Shown: one piece after another, positions 1 through 5,422 of the stretch | Layout: the number at the start of each line of letters is the position of its first letter | Position numbering within the stretch: position 1 is the stretch's first letter | Source of the DNA: an uncultured Clostridia bacterium | GTDB lineage: Bacteria; Bacillota_A; Clostridia; Oscillospirales; Oscillospiraceae | NCBI GenBank assembly: GCA_946059285.1 | Contig: CAMGMW010000083.1 | Span: 1-5,811 of the forward strand | DNA length: 5,811 nucleotides | Direction: 5' to 3' | Notes under the pieces: generated by a model | Databases searched by the model: none | What the model was told of the DNA's origin: nothing | What the model saw: only the letters and a program-made list of their open reading frames with translations | Program-made: the position numbers and the translations under genes

Positions 1-2
1 AA

Positions 3-1583
3 TATGGTCAGCCGATGCACGCGTTTGACTACCGCTATGTGTCCTCCGGCAAGATCGTCGTGCGCGAAAGCGTTGCGGGTGAGACGCTGACCACGCTGGA
101 TGGCACAGTCCGAACACTGACACCCGGGATGCTGGTCATTGCCGATGATGACAAGCCCATCGGTCTGGCCGGCATCATGGGCGGCGAGAACAGCGAAATC
201 GTCGAAGACACCGTGGATGTCGTCTTTGAGTCTGCCAACTTCAACGGCACCTCCATCCGCCAGACGGCGCTTGCATTGGGCATGCGGACGGAGGCCTCCG
301 GGAAATTCGAGAAGAATATCGACCCATTGCTCACCGTTCCGGCGATCAACCGCGCCTGCGAGCTGGTGGAGCTGCTGGGCGCCGGCGAAGTCATGGACGG
401 CATGATCGACATTCTCAACTACATCCCGGAGCCCAGAACGCTCGAGTTGGAGCCGGAACGGATCAACGCTCTGCTGGGTACGGATATTTCCGAGGCAGAT
501 ATGGTAGAATATCTACGCCGCTTGGAAATTCCCGTGGAGGGTCGGACCATTCGTGTTCCCTCTTGGCGTCCGGATCTGATGCAGACTGCGGATATCGCAG
601 AGGAAATCGGCAGACTGTTTGGCTACAACAACATCCCCACCACAGCCTTCCGCAGTGCCACCAGCGAGGGGTGCTACACCGGGACAATGGTGCTGGAAAA
701 CAAGGTCGGCAGTCTTTGCCGCAGCTTTGGCTACAGCGAGATTTTGACCTACTCTTTTGTCTCCCCGTCGATTTTTGACATGATCCGGCTGCCGGAGGAC
801 TCTCCTCTGCGCAACGCCATGCGGATTCAGAACCCGCTGGGCGAGGATGCCTCGATCATGCGTACCGTGGCGCTTCCCTCTATGCTGGCAATTTTGGCAC
901 GCAACAACGCCTACCACAACAGCGCGGTGAAGCTCTACGAGCTGGCAAAGGTCTATCTGCCCCGCGCAGGACAGACGCTGCCTGATGAGCCGAAGCATCT
1001 GTTGCTGGGTACCTACGGTGACGGCGAGGACTTCTTCAGCATGAAGGGCGAGATTGAAGCACTGCTGAGAGGCTTGAATGCAAAGCCCGCTGCCTATACC
1101 GCTGTGAAAGACCATCCTTCCTTCCACCCGGGCCGCTGCGCACGTATCACCATCGACGGCAAGGACATCGGTCTGTTCGGTCAGGTGCATCCGCTGGTCG
1201 CCAAAAACTACGATATTGACAGCGATATTTATGCCGCTGAGTTGGACTTCACGGCACTGACCGGCGTACTGGCTCCCACCGCCACTTATGTGCCGCTGCC
1301 CAAGTACCCCGCCGTTACCCGTGATATCGCTGTGGTCTGCGCGGAAGCCGTGACCGTTGCCGAGCTGGAAGCCTGCATTCACGAGGCAGGCGGCAAGCTG
1401 CTGCGGCAGGTGCGTCTGTTCGATATTTACCGAGGCAAGGGCATCGCCGACGGCAAAAAGAGTGTTGCGTTCAGCCTTACGCTGCGCGCAGACGACCGTA
1501 CTCTGACCGATGCCGATTCCGACAGCGTCATCACATCGGTCCTCTCCAGGCTGGAAAATGAATTGGATGCAAAACTGAGATAA
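3..1583 (+). CDS. pheT: Phenylalanyl-tRNA synthetase beta subunit, 5'-truncated by the window edge
   Basis: This is the beta chain of the cytosolic alpha2beta2 enzyme that charges tRNA-Phe. Only the C-terminal 526 residues are visible; the family is usually about 790-800, so roughly 270 N-terminal residues (tRNA-binding-like and B1/B2 regions) lie outside the window. Numbering from the first full codon, the B3/B4 domain opens with GQPMHAFD (2-9) and carries GLAGIMGG (54-61), followed by RTEASGKFEKNIDP (95-108). The B5 domain spans about 145-212 and contains SWRPDL and EEIGRLFGYNNIP. The catalytic-like core B6/B7 follows. The C-terminal ferredoxin-fold anticodon-binding domain begins at PLPKYPAVTRDIAVV (431-445). 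The frame is intact to TAA. No convincing terminator follows; the next gene starts 102 bases on with its own promoter. pheS would be expected upstream, outside the window. Confidence 0.97.
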   Translation, partial: YGQPMHAFDYRYVSSGKIVVRESVAGETLTTLDGTVRTLTPGMLVIADDDKPIGLAGIMGGENSEIVEDTVDVVFESANFNGTSIRQTALALGMRTEASGKFEKNIDPLLTVPAINRACELVELLGAGEVMDGMIDILNYIPEPRTLELEPERINALLGTDISEADMVEYLRRLEIPVEGRTIRVPSWRPDLMQTADIAEEIGRLFGYNNIPTTAFRSATSEGCYTGTMVLENKVGSLCRSFGYSEILTYSFVSPSIFDMIRLPEDSPLRNAMRIQNPLGEDASIMRTVALPSMLAILARNNAYHNSAVKLYELAKVYLPRAGQTLPDEPKHLLLGTYGDGEDFFSMKGEIEALLRGLNAKPAAYTAVKDHPSFHPGRCARITIDGKDIGLFGQVHPLVAKNYDIDSDIYAAELDFTALTGVLAPTATYVPLPKYPAVTRDIAVVCAEAVTVAELEACIHEAGGKLLRQVRLFDIYRGKGIADGKKSVAFSLTLRADDRTLTDADSDSVITSVLSRLENELDAKLR

Positions 1584-1627
1584 TCCCTGCGTCACAAATT
1601 GTTTCCAAATTGTTCTTGGTTTTTTGC

Positions 1628-1656
1628 TTTACTTTATTGTGAAATTGGTATATGAT
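1628..1656 (+). promoter_or_regulatory. Predicted sigma-A promoter of ireB
   Basis: TTTACT (1628-1633, 4 of 6 to the TTGACA -35 consensus) is followed after 17 bases by TATGAT (1651-1656, 5 of 6 to TATAAT). It lies in an AT-rich gap after pheT and about 30 bases before the ireB start, so ireB can be transcribed apart from pheT. The assignment rests on the sequence match alone. Confidence 0.6.
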
Positions 1657-1685
1657 AAAGAAAAAGTCTAAAGGAGGCGGACATT

Positions 1686-1931
1686 TTGGATCACAATACA
1701 ATAAAATTTACGGTACCTGCAGACAATAATGAGGAAATGAAGCAAACACTGACTGCGGTCTATCGTTCTCTCACCGAAAAGGGATACAATCCCATCAACC
1801 AAATTGTCGGCTACCTTCTCTCGGAAGACCCGACGTATATCACCAACCACAATAACGCTCGCAGCCTCATCTGCAAGCTCGACCGCGACGAATTGCTACA
1901 AGAGCTGGTTCGTCACTATCTGTTTGATTAA
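1686..1931 (+). CDS. ireB: IreB family regulatory phosphoprotein (UPF0297)
   Basis: An 81-residue cytosolic protein of the IreB/UPF0297 family, whose usual length is 80-90. The family hallmark is the central block [19 protein letters not shown] (31-49), followed by YITNHNNAR and a C-terminal [13 protein letters not shown]. In Enterococcus faecalis IreB is phosphorylated near its N-terminus by the PASTA Ser/Thr kinase IreK and dampens cephalosporin resistance; here Thr5 and Thr9 are the possible equivalents, by inference. The start is TTG, chosen because AAGGAGG (1671-1677) sits 8 bases upstream and the family N-terminus then aligns. In many Firmicutes this gene sits in alaS-ireB-ruvX-UPF0473; here it is alone, between pheT and a strong terminator. 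Confidence 0.93.
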   Translation: MDHNTIKFTVPADNNEEMKQTLTAVYRSLTEKGYNPINQIVGYLLSEDPTYITNHNNARSLICKLDRDELLQELVRHYLFD

Positions 1932-1942
1932 GTTATTCCTGC

Positions 1943-1977
1943 AAGAGGCTTCTGCGCTGCGCAGAAGCCTCTTTTTT
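1943..1977 (+). terminator. Intrinsic terminator of ireB
   Basis: AAGAGGCTTCTGCGC (1943-1957) and its exact reverse complement (1959-1973) form a stem of about 14 bp after the innermost pair opens to make the loop. A run of six T follows (1972-1977). It begins 11 bases after the ireB stop, so it isolates ireB from the next operon. The AAGAGG at the left base would give some activity on the other strand as well. Confidence 0.93.
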
Positions 1978-2082
1978 CCCTCCCAAAACAACATCCATTC
2001 CCACGCACAGCACTAGATACGGACCTTTTGTAACGCAGATCTATCGAATTATTACAAGATATAGTAATTTTAGAAAAGGGTA

Positions 2083-2111
2083 TTGACAAATCGGTTTCTA
2101 TGTGTTACAAT
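2083..2111 (+). promoter_or_regulatory. Strong sigma-A promoter of the unknown-protein/NlpC operon
   Basis: A perfect TTGACA (2083-2088) is followed by a 17-base spacer and TACAAT (2106-2111), with an extended -10 TG at 2103-2104. Transcription should begin near 2118. This rules out the in-frame ATG at 2100, which lies inside the promoter, and supports the start at 2139. The hexamer GTTACA overlaps the -10 (2104-2109) and recurs at 2115-2120, one helical turn away; whether that is an operator is unknown. Confidence 0.85.
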
Positions 2112-2138
2112 TTGGTTACATTTTATTTGGAGGTAATT

Positions 2139-2429
2139 ATGTCCGAAAAAAATGAAGTCCTGACCTATAAGGGTCGTCCCCTGATGCGGAAGGACAATCT
2201 GATTTACTATGGCTCCATGGCAGATGAATACATCGTCATGCTGCAGGTCCTCGAATCGAAAAAGCTTGATGATCTCGATCTGGCGACGAAGGTTTCCGTA
2301 CAGCTTCAGCGTACGGACCCCGCAGTCAAGGCACGGGATCGTGTTGTGAAAAAAAGCGAAAAGGACGGCTTTTACACTGCATTGGATGTTGGCAGCGTAT
2401 GGCTGGAGCGCGCATTGAGCGCAAAATAG
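2139..2429 (+). CDS. Conserved-looking 96-residue protein of unknown function
   Basis: I do not recognise a named family, although the sequence resembles short uncharacterised proteins I recall from Clostridia. It is a soluble, charged protein without a signal peptide or membrane segment. It opens with a strand-like LTYKGRPLMRKDNLIYYG (8-25), then a helical region DEYIVMLQVL (29-38), then a Lys/Arg-rich stretch VKARDRVVKKSEKDG (63-77), and ends with a helix ALDVGSVWLERAL (81-93). The start was chosen because GGAGG (2129-2133) lies 5 bases upstream and the promoter excludes the earlier ATG at 2100. It is the first gene of an operon, 27 bases ahead of a secreted NlpC/P60 hydrolase. A role linked to the cell wall would be a guess from position only. 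Confidence 0.88.
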   Translation: MSEKNEVLTYKGRPLMRKDNLIYYGSMADEYIVMLQVLESKKLDDLDLATKVSVQLQRTDPAVKARDRVVKKSEKDGFYTALDVGSVWLERALSAK

Positions 2430-2456
2430 ACTACAATTTTCCTGGGAGGGTACATC

Positions 2457-3362
2457 ATGAAACGGTTTTACAGAGTCTTTATGATCCTTGCAATCACCAT
2501 AACCGTTCTGGTTGTTTTTGCAATTACTGCCGGTGCAACGGAGTTAAAAACCGGAATCGGCATTGTGGAAGCCAACGGCGGCTTACGGCTGCGTGAGAAA
2601 GCAAGCACAGATTCCGATGTGATCAACACGGCATATAACGGCGAAAGCGTCGTGATCATCCGCAAGGTCAACGACTGGTATCTGGTCGATTACAATCTGG
2701 AGATTGGCTACATGCACAGCGACTACTTGACAGTAAAGCAGCGTGAGAACATCGAGCTGGGCTATGGCTCTGTGAACCCGTCTCTTGTGAATATCCGCAG
2801 CGGTCCGTCCACCAGCTATTCTCTGGTCGATCAGGCAACCGCCGGCGAAAAGGTGTTCATCTTTGGGTTCAACTGTGGTTGGTACAAGGTCAAGTATAAC
2901 GGACAGATCGGTTACATCCGAAGCGATCTGGTAACACTGCTGGAAAAGCCCTACTGCAATACCGGGAGCTCCTCCGGCAGTTCCTATCAGGCGGTCAGCC
3001 TCGGTCAGCAAATTGCTACATATGCTCAGAAATTTGTCGGTTATCCCTATGTATATGGCGGCACTTCCCCCAGCGGCTTTGACTGCTCCGGCTTTGTCCA
3101 GTATATCTACCGTCAGTTTGGCTACAGCATCAACCGTACTGCAACCGCACAGCTCGCAAACGGCACCTCGGTTTCCTATAATAATATGCAGCCGGGTGAT
3201 CTCGTGTTCTTCGGCTCCGGTTCTTCCGCCTGCCATGTTGGTCTTTATATTGGCAACAACAAAATTGTTCATGCCGCAAATTCTCAGAAAGACGTCTGCA
3301 TTACGGACCTTTCCGATAGCTGGTATGCAAACCGCTATATGGGCGCACGGCGCATCGTATAA
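2457..3362 (+). CDS. Secreted SH3b-SH3b-NlpC/P60 peptidoglycan hydrolase
   Basis: A 301-residue exported cell-wall enzyme. The N-terminus is a signal peptide: basic MKRFYR, a hydrophobic core to about residue 24, and a likely signal peptidase I site AGA|TE after residue 27. Two bacterial SH3 domains follow, about 33-94 (GGLRLREKASTDSDV) and 104-161 (VNIRSGPSTSYSLV), thought to bind peptidoglycan. A Ser/Gly linker (170-176) leads to the NlpC/P60 domain (about 183-301). The catalytic Cys210 is in GFDCSGFVQYIY, His260 in CHVGLYIG, and the third polar residue is probably His272 in IVHAAN. The family usually cleaves D-glutamyl-meso-diaminopimelate bonds in stem peptides. GGGAGG (2444-2449) lies 7 bases before ATG. 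It is the second gene of the operon and is followed by a terminator. Vegetative turnover is more likely than a spore role given the sigma-A promoter. Confidence 0.95.
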   Translation: MKRFYRVFMILAITITVLVVFAITAGATELKTGIGIVEANGGLRLREKASTDSDVINTAYNGESVVIIRKVNDWYLVDYNLEIGYMHSDYLTVKQRENIELGYGSVNPSLVNIRSGPSTSYSLVDQATAGEKVFIFGFNCGWYKVKYNGQIGYIRSDLVTLLEKPYCNTGSSSGSSYQAVSLGQQIATYAQKFVGYPYVYGGTSPSGFDCSGFVQYIYRQFGYSINRTATAQLANGTSVSYNNMQPGDLVFFGSGSSACHVGLYIGNNKIVHAANSQKDVCITDLSDSWYANRYMGARRIV

Positions 3363-3376
3363 CGCCAGTAAAATAC

Positions 3377-3410
3377 ACGCTGCTCTCCGAACGGAGGGCA
3401 GCGTTTTTTT
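3377..3410 (+). terminator. Intrinsic terminator of the NlpC/P60 operon
   Basis: ACGCTGCTCTCC (3377-3388) pairs with GGAGGGCAGCGT (3393-3404) through 12 pairs, one of them G-U, around a GAAC loop. A run of seven T ends at 3410. It starts 14 bases after the stop and separates this operon from the sporulation genes downstream. Confidence 0.94.
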
Positions 3411-3423
3411 ACTGATTTTTCCA

Positions 3424-3453
3424 TCATTGTTCTCTCCGCTTTGCTGCATACTA
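3424..3453 (+). promoter_or_regulatory. Possible sigma-G (forespore) promoter of spoVAD
   Basis: CATACTA (3447-3453) is a full match to the sigma-G -10 consensus CATNHTA known from Bacillus subtilis. The -35 is weak: TCATT at 18 bases spacing fits only three of five positions of GHATR. The decamer GCATACTAAT (3446-3455) is identical to the one before the small Asn/Gln-rich gene. A start near 3460 would leave a leader of about 76 bases. Forespore expression is what the spoVA operon shows in other spore formers. Confidence 0.5.
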
Positions 3454-3477
3454 ATACTACACTGTAAAAAGCGGGCC

Positions 3478-3509
3478 TTGTCCACTTTTTTATCAAGTTT
3501 CAGTATAAT
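3478..3509 (+). promoter_or_regulatory. Alternative promoter-like hexamers before spoVAD
   Basis: TATAAT (3504-3509) is a perfect sigma-A -10, but the best -35, TTGTCC (3478-3483), is 20 bases away, which is too long for a good promoter. The overlapping CAGTATA (3501-3507) also fits six of seven positions of the sigma-G -10. Either could contribute, and neither is convincing alone. Confidence 0.25.
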
Positions 3510-3535
3510 CAAAAAATAAAACGGAGGGTACACAT

Positions 3536-4555
3536 ATGGAGTCCAATCATCGCGGAAAGCAAAGTATACTTTTTCCGCAACCGCCTGCGATCCTTTCTTA
3601 CGCCTCTGTCGCCGGGAAGAAGGAAGGACAGGGTCCGCTGGGAAACACCTTTGATCTGACATCAAACGACACAAGCTTTGGACAGAAAACCTGGGAAAAG
3701 GCCGAAACGGAAATGCAAAAAACAGCGATACAGCTTGCACTGGACAAGATCGCCTTGACCGAATCAGATATCTCCGCCGCCTTTGTCGGCGATCTTCTGA
3801 ATCAATGTATCGGCTCCAGCTTCTCCATGCGAAACACGAAGGTGCCCACCTTTGGGCTGTACGGTGCCTGCTCAACCATGGCGGAAGCATTGCTGCTTGC
3901 GGCCATGGCAGTCAGCGGCGGCTATTGTCCCACCGCACTGGCACTCAGTTCTTCTCATTTTGCCTCCTCCGAACGGCAGTACCGTTACCCTCTGGGTTAC
4001 GGCGGACAGCGCACACCAACCGCGCAGTGGACCGTTACCGGCGCAGGCGCCGTTGTGTTAGGACAGGAGGGTAAAGGACCGTTCCTGTGCCGCGCCACAA
4101 TCGGCACCATCGTCGACGCCGGAATCAAGGACGCCAACAATATGGGCGCGGCTATGGCACCCGCTGCCTATGAAACGCTGCGCGCTCATTTTGAGGATTT
4201 CAGCTGTACGCCGGAGGACTATGACCTGATCGTAACCGGTGATCTGGGCAAGCTGGGAAGTGAGATTCTGCGTGGTCTGTTTTCCCGTGAAGGCGTGGAG
4301 CTTGGCAGCCGCTATCATGACTGCGGCACGATGATCTTTGATTTACAAAAGCAGGATGTGCATTGCGGCGGCTCGGGATGTGGATGCAGCGCCAGCGTGC
4401 TTTGCGGTCATCTGCTTTCGCAGATGGTCCAAAAAAAGCTCCGGCGTCTGCTGTTCTGCGGAACAGGCGCATTGCTCTCCCCTCTTTCCACGCAGCAGGG
4501 AGAATCCGTTCCATCCGTTTGCCACGCGGTATCCATCTGCACAGAAAGGAGCTGA
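3536..4555 (+). CDS. spoVAD: Stage V sporulation protein AD (dipicolinate channel component)
   Basis: A 339-residue thiolase-fold protein, close to the family's usual length. SpoVAD binds dipicolinic acid and works with SpoVAC and SpoVAE at the inner forespore membrane to move calcium-dipicolinate into the spore and out on germination. Family blocks visible here are AAFVGDLLNQ (81-90), FGLYGACSTMAEALLLAAM (106-124) with Cys112 where thiolases keep their nucleophile, GYGGQRTPTAQWTVTGAGA (154-172), VTGDLGKLGSEIL (233-245), a Cys/Gly-rich CGGSGCGCSASVLCGHLL (277-294) and FCGTGALLSP (307-316). SpoVAD is thought to be catalytically inactive and to use the fold for binding. GGAGG (3523-3527) is 8 bases before ATG. 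spoVAE starts 5 bases after the stop. Unusually, spoVAC is not upstream. Confidence 0.95.
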   Translation: MESNHRGKQSILFPQPPAILSYASVAGKKEGQGPLGNTFDLTSNDTSFGQKTWEKAETEMQKTAIQLALDKIALTESDISAAFVGDLLNQCIGSSFSMRNTKVPTFGLYGACSTMAEALLLAAMAVSGGYCPTALALSSSHFASSERQYRYPLGYGGQRTPTAQWTVTGAGAVVLGQEGKGPFLCRATIGTIVDAGIKDANNMGAAMAPAAYETLRAHFEDFSCTPEDYDLIVTGDLGKLGSEILRGLFSREGVELGSRYHDCGTMIFDLQKQDVHCGGSGCGCSASVLCGHLLSQMVQKKLRRLLFCGTGALLSPLSTQQGESVPSVCHAVSICTERS

Positions 4556-4560
4556 TTACA

Positions 4561-4914
4561 ATGGATTATCTGAAAGCATTTATTGTCGGCGGTCTGTTTT
4601 GCCTGATCGGTCAGGTCTTAATTGATAAAACGAAGCTGACGCCGGCGCGGATTTTAGTATCATATGTGGTTGCCGGTGTGATCCTTGGTGCGCTGGGTAT
4701 TTACAAATATATCGTGGATTTTGCCGGTGCCGGCGCAACGGTTCCTCTGACCGGTTTCGGTTATTCTCTTGCAAATGGCGTCAAGGAAGCCGTGCTTCAG
4801 CACGGCGGCTGGGGAATCCTGACCGGCGGTCTGACTGCCACCGCAGGCGGAATTGCCGCAGCAGTCGTATTCGGCTGGTTGGCGGGACTCATTTTTAAGC
4901 CAAAGGATAAATAA
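4561..4914 (+). CDS. spoVAE: Stage V sporulation protein AE (SpoVAC/SpoVAE membrane family)
   Basis: A 117-residue, very hydrophobic inner-membrane protein of the family that includes SpoVAC and SpoVAE, part of the dipicolinate channel. Membrane segments are likely at about 5-21, 31-50 and 84-112, with the conserved re-entrant-looking block VPLTGFGYSLANGVKEAV (61-78) between them. The C-terminus is basic (KPKDK). The start was chosen because AAAGGAG (4545-4551) lies 9 bases upstream and the family begins with this MDYLKAFIVGG. The frame stays open further back, but that extension lies inside spoVAD. The adjoining spoVAD and the 5-base gap indicate co-transcription. SpoVAE fits better than SpoVAC because of the position after spoVAD and the short length. 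Confidence 0.94.
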   Translation: MDYLKAFIVGGLFCLIGQVLIDKTKLTPARILVSYVVAGVILGALGIYKYIVDFAGAGATVPLTGFGYSLANGVKEAVLQHGGWGILTGGLTATAGGIAAAVVFGWLAGLIFKPKDK

Positions 4915-4933
4915 GCACAAGCGGGGCATACTA
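4905..4933 (+). promoter_or_regulatory. Predicted sigma-G (forespore) promoter of the Asn/Gln-rich gene
   Basis: GGATA (4905-4909) matches four of five positions of the sigma-G -35 GHATR. After a 17-base spacer comes CATACTA (4927-4933), a full match to the -10 CATNHTA. The -35 overlaps the last codons of spoVAE. Transcription should start near 4940. The consensus used is that of Bacillus subtilis; sigma-G is conserved across Clostridia. Confidence 0.68.
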
Positions 4934-4938
4934 ATCAC

Positions 4939-4953
4939 GCGGAAATTTTCCGC
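4939..4953 (+). repeat. Palindrome at the predicted transcript start
   Basis: GCGGAAA-T-TTTCCGC is a perfect 7-bp inverted repeat. It has no T-run after it, so it is not a terminator for spoVAE. It coincides with the start expected from the promoter just upstream. It could be a 5' hairpin that stabilises the mRNA or a protein-binding site; the sequence does not decide. Confidence 0.7.
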
Positions 4954-4982
4954 AGAAGCTTTATCTAGGAGGAGTTCTAATC

Positions 4983-5096
4983 ATGGAAAACCGTAATCAG
5001 AACCAGCAGAATCAGCAGAACCGCAATCAGAACCAGAACCAGAATCAGAATCAGCAGAATCAAAATCAGCAGAACCAGAACGAGAATCGCAGATAA
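4983..5096 (+). CDS. 37-residue Asn/Gln-rich protein, candidate spore protein
   Basis: The protein has 15 Asn, 15 Gln, 4 Arg, 2 Glu and the initial Met, and nothing else. It begins MENRNQNQQNQQNRN and ends QNQNENRR, so the core is framed by ENR at both ends. A strong AGGAGGAG (4967-4974) sits 8 bases before ATG, and a sigma-G-like promoter lies further up, so it is probably a real gene despite its size. It follows spoVAE by 68 bases with no terminator between. No family can be assigned from such composition. Gamma-type small acid-soluble spore proteins are also rich in Gln and Asn, so a forespore storage or structural role is a reasonable inference, but their usual sequence motifs are absent. 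Gln is CAG in 14 of 15 codons, while Asn is split between AAC (7) and AAT (8). Confidence 0.75.
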   Translation: MENRNQNQQNQQNRNQNQNQNQNQQNQNQQNQNENRR

Positions 5097-5110
5097 TCTG
5101 TGATTCATAC

Positions 5111-5252
5111 CAATCACCAACTAAAATGGACACATCCATTTTATTGCGCAAAGCGCATCGGTGATTGCATGAGACGTGTTTTCGCTCGCGAAAACACACC
5201 GTGCCGTTTTCAGCACGGTGCCACCGATTAAAATGTATATTTTAATCGGTGG
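5111..5252. repeat. Cluster of hairpins with a duplicated foldback unit
   Basis: Almost every base here can pair. CAATCACC (5111-5118) pairs with GGTGATTG (5160-5167) and encloses two hairpins: TAAAATGGA/TCCATTTTA with loop CACA (5122-5143) and TGCGC/GCGCA with loop AAA (5145-5157). This makes a possible three-way junction. Next come GTGTTTTCGC/GCGAAAACAC (5176-5197), CACCGTGC/GCACGGTG (5197-5220) and a perfect 14-bp stem with loop GTAT (5221-5252). The first and last structures share their arms: CACCAACTAAAATG (5115-5128) matches CACCGATTAAAATG (5222-5235) at 12 of 14 positions. None has a good T-run. It starts 15 bases after the Asn/Gln-rich gene and may serve as its 3' end. Its origin is unknown. 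Confidence 0.8.
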
Positions 5253-5255
5253 TTA

Positions 5256-5416
5256 GGGCATGTTCACACTACCGGAAATGCGCTGATTTTGAGGCCGTTT
5301 TTCGTCAGGCAAGGCGCATTTCCACAGGAATACTTTGTGTGTTTCAAGGGAATGCAACGCAGCATGACGGAAAACAGGCCAAAATTCCGCCTTTGAGCGG
5401 AAGTGTGAACACGCTC
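5256..5416. mobile_element. 161-bp full-length imperfect palindrome, MITE-like foldback repeat
   Basis: The ends are inverted repeats: 5256-5275 against 5397-5416 match at 16 of 20 positions, with an unbroken core TGTTCACACT. Further in, GGCCGTTTTTCGTCA (5293-5307) matches the complement of 5365-5380 with one gap and one mismatch, and GGAAATGCGC (5274-5283) is the exact complement of 5314-5323, giving an alternative local hairpin. The whole element is symmetric: both strands can be read as similar 51-residue peptides starting ACSH and ending SGSVN. Those readings are by-products of the palindrome, not genes. It has no transposase, so if mobile it would need one supplied elsewhere. No clear target-site duplication is visible. 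I recall similar sequences as repeats in gut Ruminococcaceae; this is memory, not a search. Confidence 0.7.
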
Positions 5417-5422
5417 CAGTAT

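Noticed and set aside
513..1595. Long minus-strand open frame opposite pheT
   Set aside because: It mirrors the codons of pheT, which has clear domain matches; no ribosome binding site or family signal supports it.
1595..1625. Possible terminator after pheT (CCAA/TTGG before a T-run) and the repeated CAAATTGTT
   Set aside because: A four-pair A/T-rich stem is too weak, and the 9-bp repeat at 1595 and 1606 is easily expected by chance in AT-rich sequence.
2100..2138. Upstream in-frame ATG for the 96-residue protein
   Set aside because: It lies within the promoter, before the likely transcript start, and has no ribosome binding site; ATG at 2139 has GGAGG.
2583..3890. 435-codon minus-strand open frame across the NlpC/P60 gene, its terminator and the start of spoVAD
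   Set aside because: It runs through two confident genes and an intrinsic terminator, and its product has no recognisable domain.
4363..4560. N-terminal extension of spoVAE
   Set aside because: The stretch is the other frame of spoVAD and does not resemble the family; the start at 4561 has a good ribosome binding site.
4981..5199. Minus-strand frame rich in Ser, Asp and Gly opposite the Asn/Gln-rich gene
   Set aside because: It is the complement of the CAG/AAY repeats and runs into the hairpin cluster; no ribosome binding site or promoter precedes it.
5097..5420. CRISPR-like array in the repeat-rich spacer
   Set aside because: The repeats are inverted rather than regularly spaced direct copies, with no uniform spacers and no cas genes.
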